Positions 13,862 to 14,461 of a stretch of 14,461 nucleotides of DNA are shown piece by piece. How positions within the stretch are numbered: the first letter of the stretch is position 1; the number at the start of each line of letters is the position of its first letter. The position numbers and the translations under genes are program-made. Where the stretch lies: NCBI GenBank assembly GCA_038229295.1, contig JBBROO010000060.1, forward strand, positions 1 through 14,461, in the 5' to 3' direction. Below the pieces are notes generated by a model, which was not told where the DNA came from, made no database searches, and was given only the letters and a program-made list of their open reading frames with translations. This DNA is from JAJPGZ01 sp038229295 (lineage in GTDB: Bacteria > Verrucomicrobiota > Verrucomicrobiia > Chthoniobacterales > UBA10450).

Positions 13862-13891
13862 TTGGCTCGAAATACTTTTCTCCGCTACCCT
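13862..13891 (+). promoter_or_regulatory. Predicted promoter of TA pair 2
   Basis: TTGGCT (13862-13867) and TACCCT (13886-13891) are 18 bases apart. Exactly 7 bases lie between the -10-like hexamer and the ATG at 13899, the same spacing as in TA pair 1, again implying a leaderless transcript. The hexamers are weak matches. Confidence 0.35.
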
Positions 13892-13898
13892 CTTTCGC

Positions 13899-14132
13899 AT
13901 GGCCATGACCGTCGAACAAATCGCACAGGAGGCGTTAGCGCTTCCGAGTGAATCGCGTGCGCTGCTGGCCGATAAGCTTGTTGAAAGCCTGGACACAGCT
14001 GCATTGTCTAGCATTGATGCGACTTGGCTGGCGGAAGCGAAGCGTCGCCGGGACGAGGTCCGTTCGGGCAGAGCTAAGACGATTCCAGGCGATGAAGCTT
14101 TGGCCGATGTTCGTCGTTCGCTTGGTCGATGA
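13899..14132 (+). CDS. Addiction-module antitoxin (TIGR02574-like), TA pair 2
   Basis: A 77-aa helical, charged protein: MAMTVEQIAQEALALPSESR, then ALLADKLVESLD, and a C-terminal AEAKRRRDEVRSGRAKTIPGDEALADVRRSL. The LPxxxRxxLxxxLxxSLD pattern and the later RxxEVxSGxxxxIPGdEaladvR stretch are characteristic of this antitoxin family. The start is ATG 13899 or ATG 13905; the longer reading from 13800 translates the PEP-CTERM remnant region antisense and is rejected. Its TGA overlaps the toxin start as ATGA. Confidence 0.9.
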   Translation: MAMTVEQIAQEALALPSESRALLADKLVESLDTAALSSIDATWLAEAKRRRDEVRSGRAKTIPGDEALADVRRSLGR

Positions 14133-14431
14133 GGTATGAATTCCACCCGGACGCGCTCGCCGAATTAAAAGACGCGGCTAAGTATTACGCCGCAGGTGAA
14201 GCAGGTTTGGATCTCTGTTTTGTCGACAGCGTCGAGGAGACTATCGGAAGGATTCTCGAGGCCCCGGATCGCTGGAGGATTATCGGGGAGGATGTGCGCC
14301 GCTGTCTCACGCACGTTTTTCCGCATGGAGTTCTCTACACAATCGAACAGGATTACGTCCTCATCCTGGCCGTGATGCATTGCAGTCGAGAACCGGGTTA
14401 CTGGAAATACAGACTCGGACAGGCTCGCTGA
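14129..14431 (+). CDS. RelE/ParE-family toxin, TA pair 2
   Basis: A 100-aa protein with the usual ParE/RelE plan: the N-terminal helix EFHPDALAELKDAAKYYAAG (residues 4-23), a second helix FVDSVEETIGRILEAPDRWR, and C-terminal strands RRCLTHVFPHGVLYTIEQDYVLILAVMHCSREPGYWK. The VMHCSREPGYWK ending is typical of toxins paired with TIGR02574-type antitoxins. It overlaps its antitoxin by four bases, so expression is coupled. The probable action is inhibition of translation or gyrase; which one cannot be told. It is complete within the window. Confidence 0.9.
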   Translation: MRYEFHPDALAELKDAAKYYAAGEAGLDLCFVDSVEETIGRILEAPDRWRIIGEDVRRCLTHVFPHGVLYTIEQDYVLILAVMHCSREPGYWKYRLGQAR

Positions 14432-14461
14432 ACTCTGATCGCTGCTTGCCACGCCGAAGCC
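14432..14461. other. Window end, start of another repeat-like spacer
   Basis: The last 30 bases hold no gene. CTGATCGCTG followed by CTTGCCACGCCGAAGCC shares short words with the spacer at 13709-13736 (GGCAAGCTGATCGCTGACTT) and with the left end of the window (GCTGCCACGCCG), so it probably begins another copy of the dispersed repeat. Confidence 0.35.

Noticed and set aside
1..14461. tRNA, rRNA or riboswitch genes
   Set aside because: No cloverleaf, T-loop (GGTTCGA-type) context, or recognisable riboswitch core was seen in the intergenic gaps, which are all short.

Overview
The window looks like chromosomal DNA from a Verrucomicrobiota bacterium, possibly a soil Chthoniobacterales-type lineage. 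This is inferred, not proven. The pointers are a bactofilin next to a zinc-ribbon/bactofilin fusion, a DUF5069 protein, the stump of a PEP-CTERM sorting tail, moderately high GC, start codons with almost no Shine-Dalgarno sequence, and several families of short intergenic repeats.

Layout. 1-177: duplicated repeat with inverted segments. 178-2000 (+): a GIY-YIG nuclease-like protein, then a membrane protein resembling STT3/PglB oligosaccharyltransferases. 2029-3922 (+): a consensus-like promoter, a bactofilin, a double-zinc-ribbon bactofilin-like protein and a DUF5069 protein, packed as an operon. 3953-12700 (-): six co-directional genes. In transcription order they are NADP-type isocitrate dehydrogenase (icd), glucose-6-phosphate isomerase (pgi), a small soluble histidine kinase, an NtrC-family sigma54 activator, PII uridylyltransferase (glnD) and a sugar-phosphate nucleotidyltransferase. 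12701-12881: short direct repeats and a 17-unit, 7-bp tandem array. 12882-14431: a degraded hicA and two divergent RelE/ParE-like toxin-antitoxin pairs, with a PEP-CTERM remnant between them.

How the genes may work together. Icd makes 2-oxoglutarate, the carbon signal read by PII proteins. GlnD uridylylates PII, and the kinase/NtrC-like pair resembles nitrogen regulation. The minus-strand block may therefore link carbon flux (icd, pgi) to nitrogen sensing. The bactofilin block is probably cytoskeletal or envelope-related.

The most striking signal is not a gene. The 10-mer TGTCGATCTT (or its complement AAGATCGACA) occurs 18 times exactly, where about 0.03 would be expected by chance under equal base use. 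It falls in four different reading registers and in intergenic DNA. A second word, CCTAACGA/TCGTTAGG, occurs 10 times where about 0.4 would be expected, and it often forces rare codons such as CTA, TTA and AGG. Both look like genome-wide iterated words under DNA-level selection, comparable in kind to DNA uptake sequences or HIP1. Neither is present in the toxin-antitoxin end of the window.
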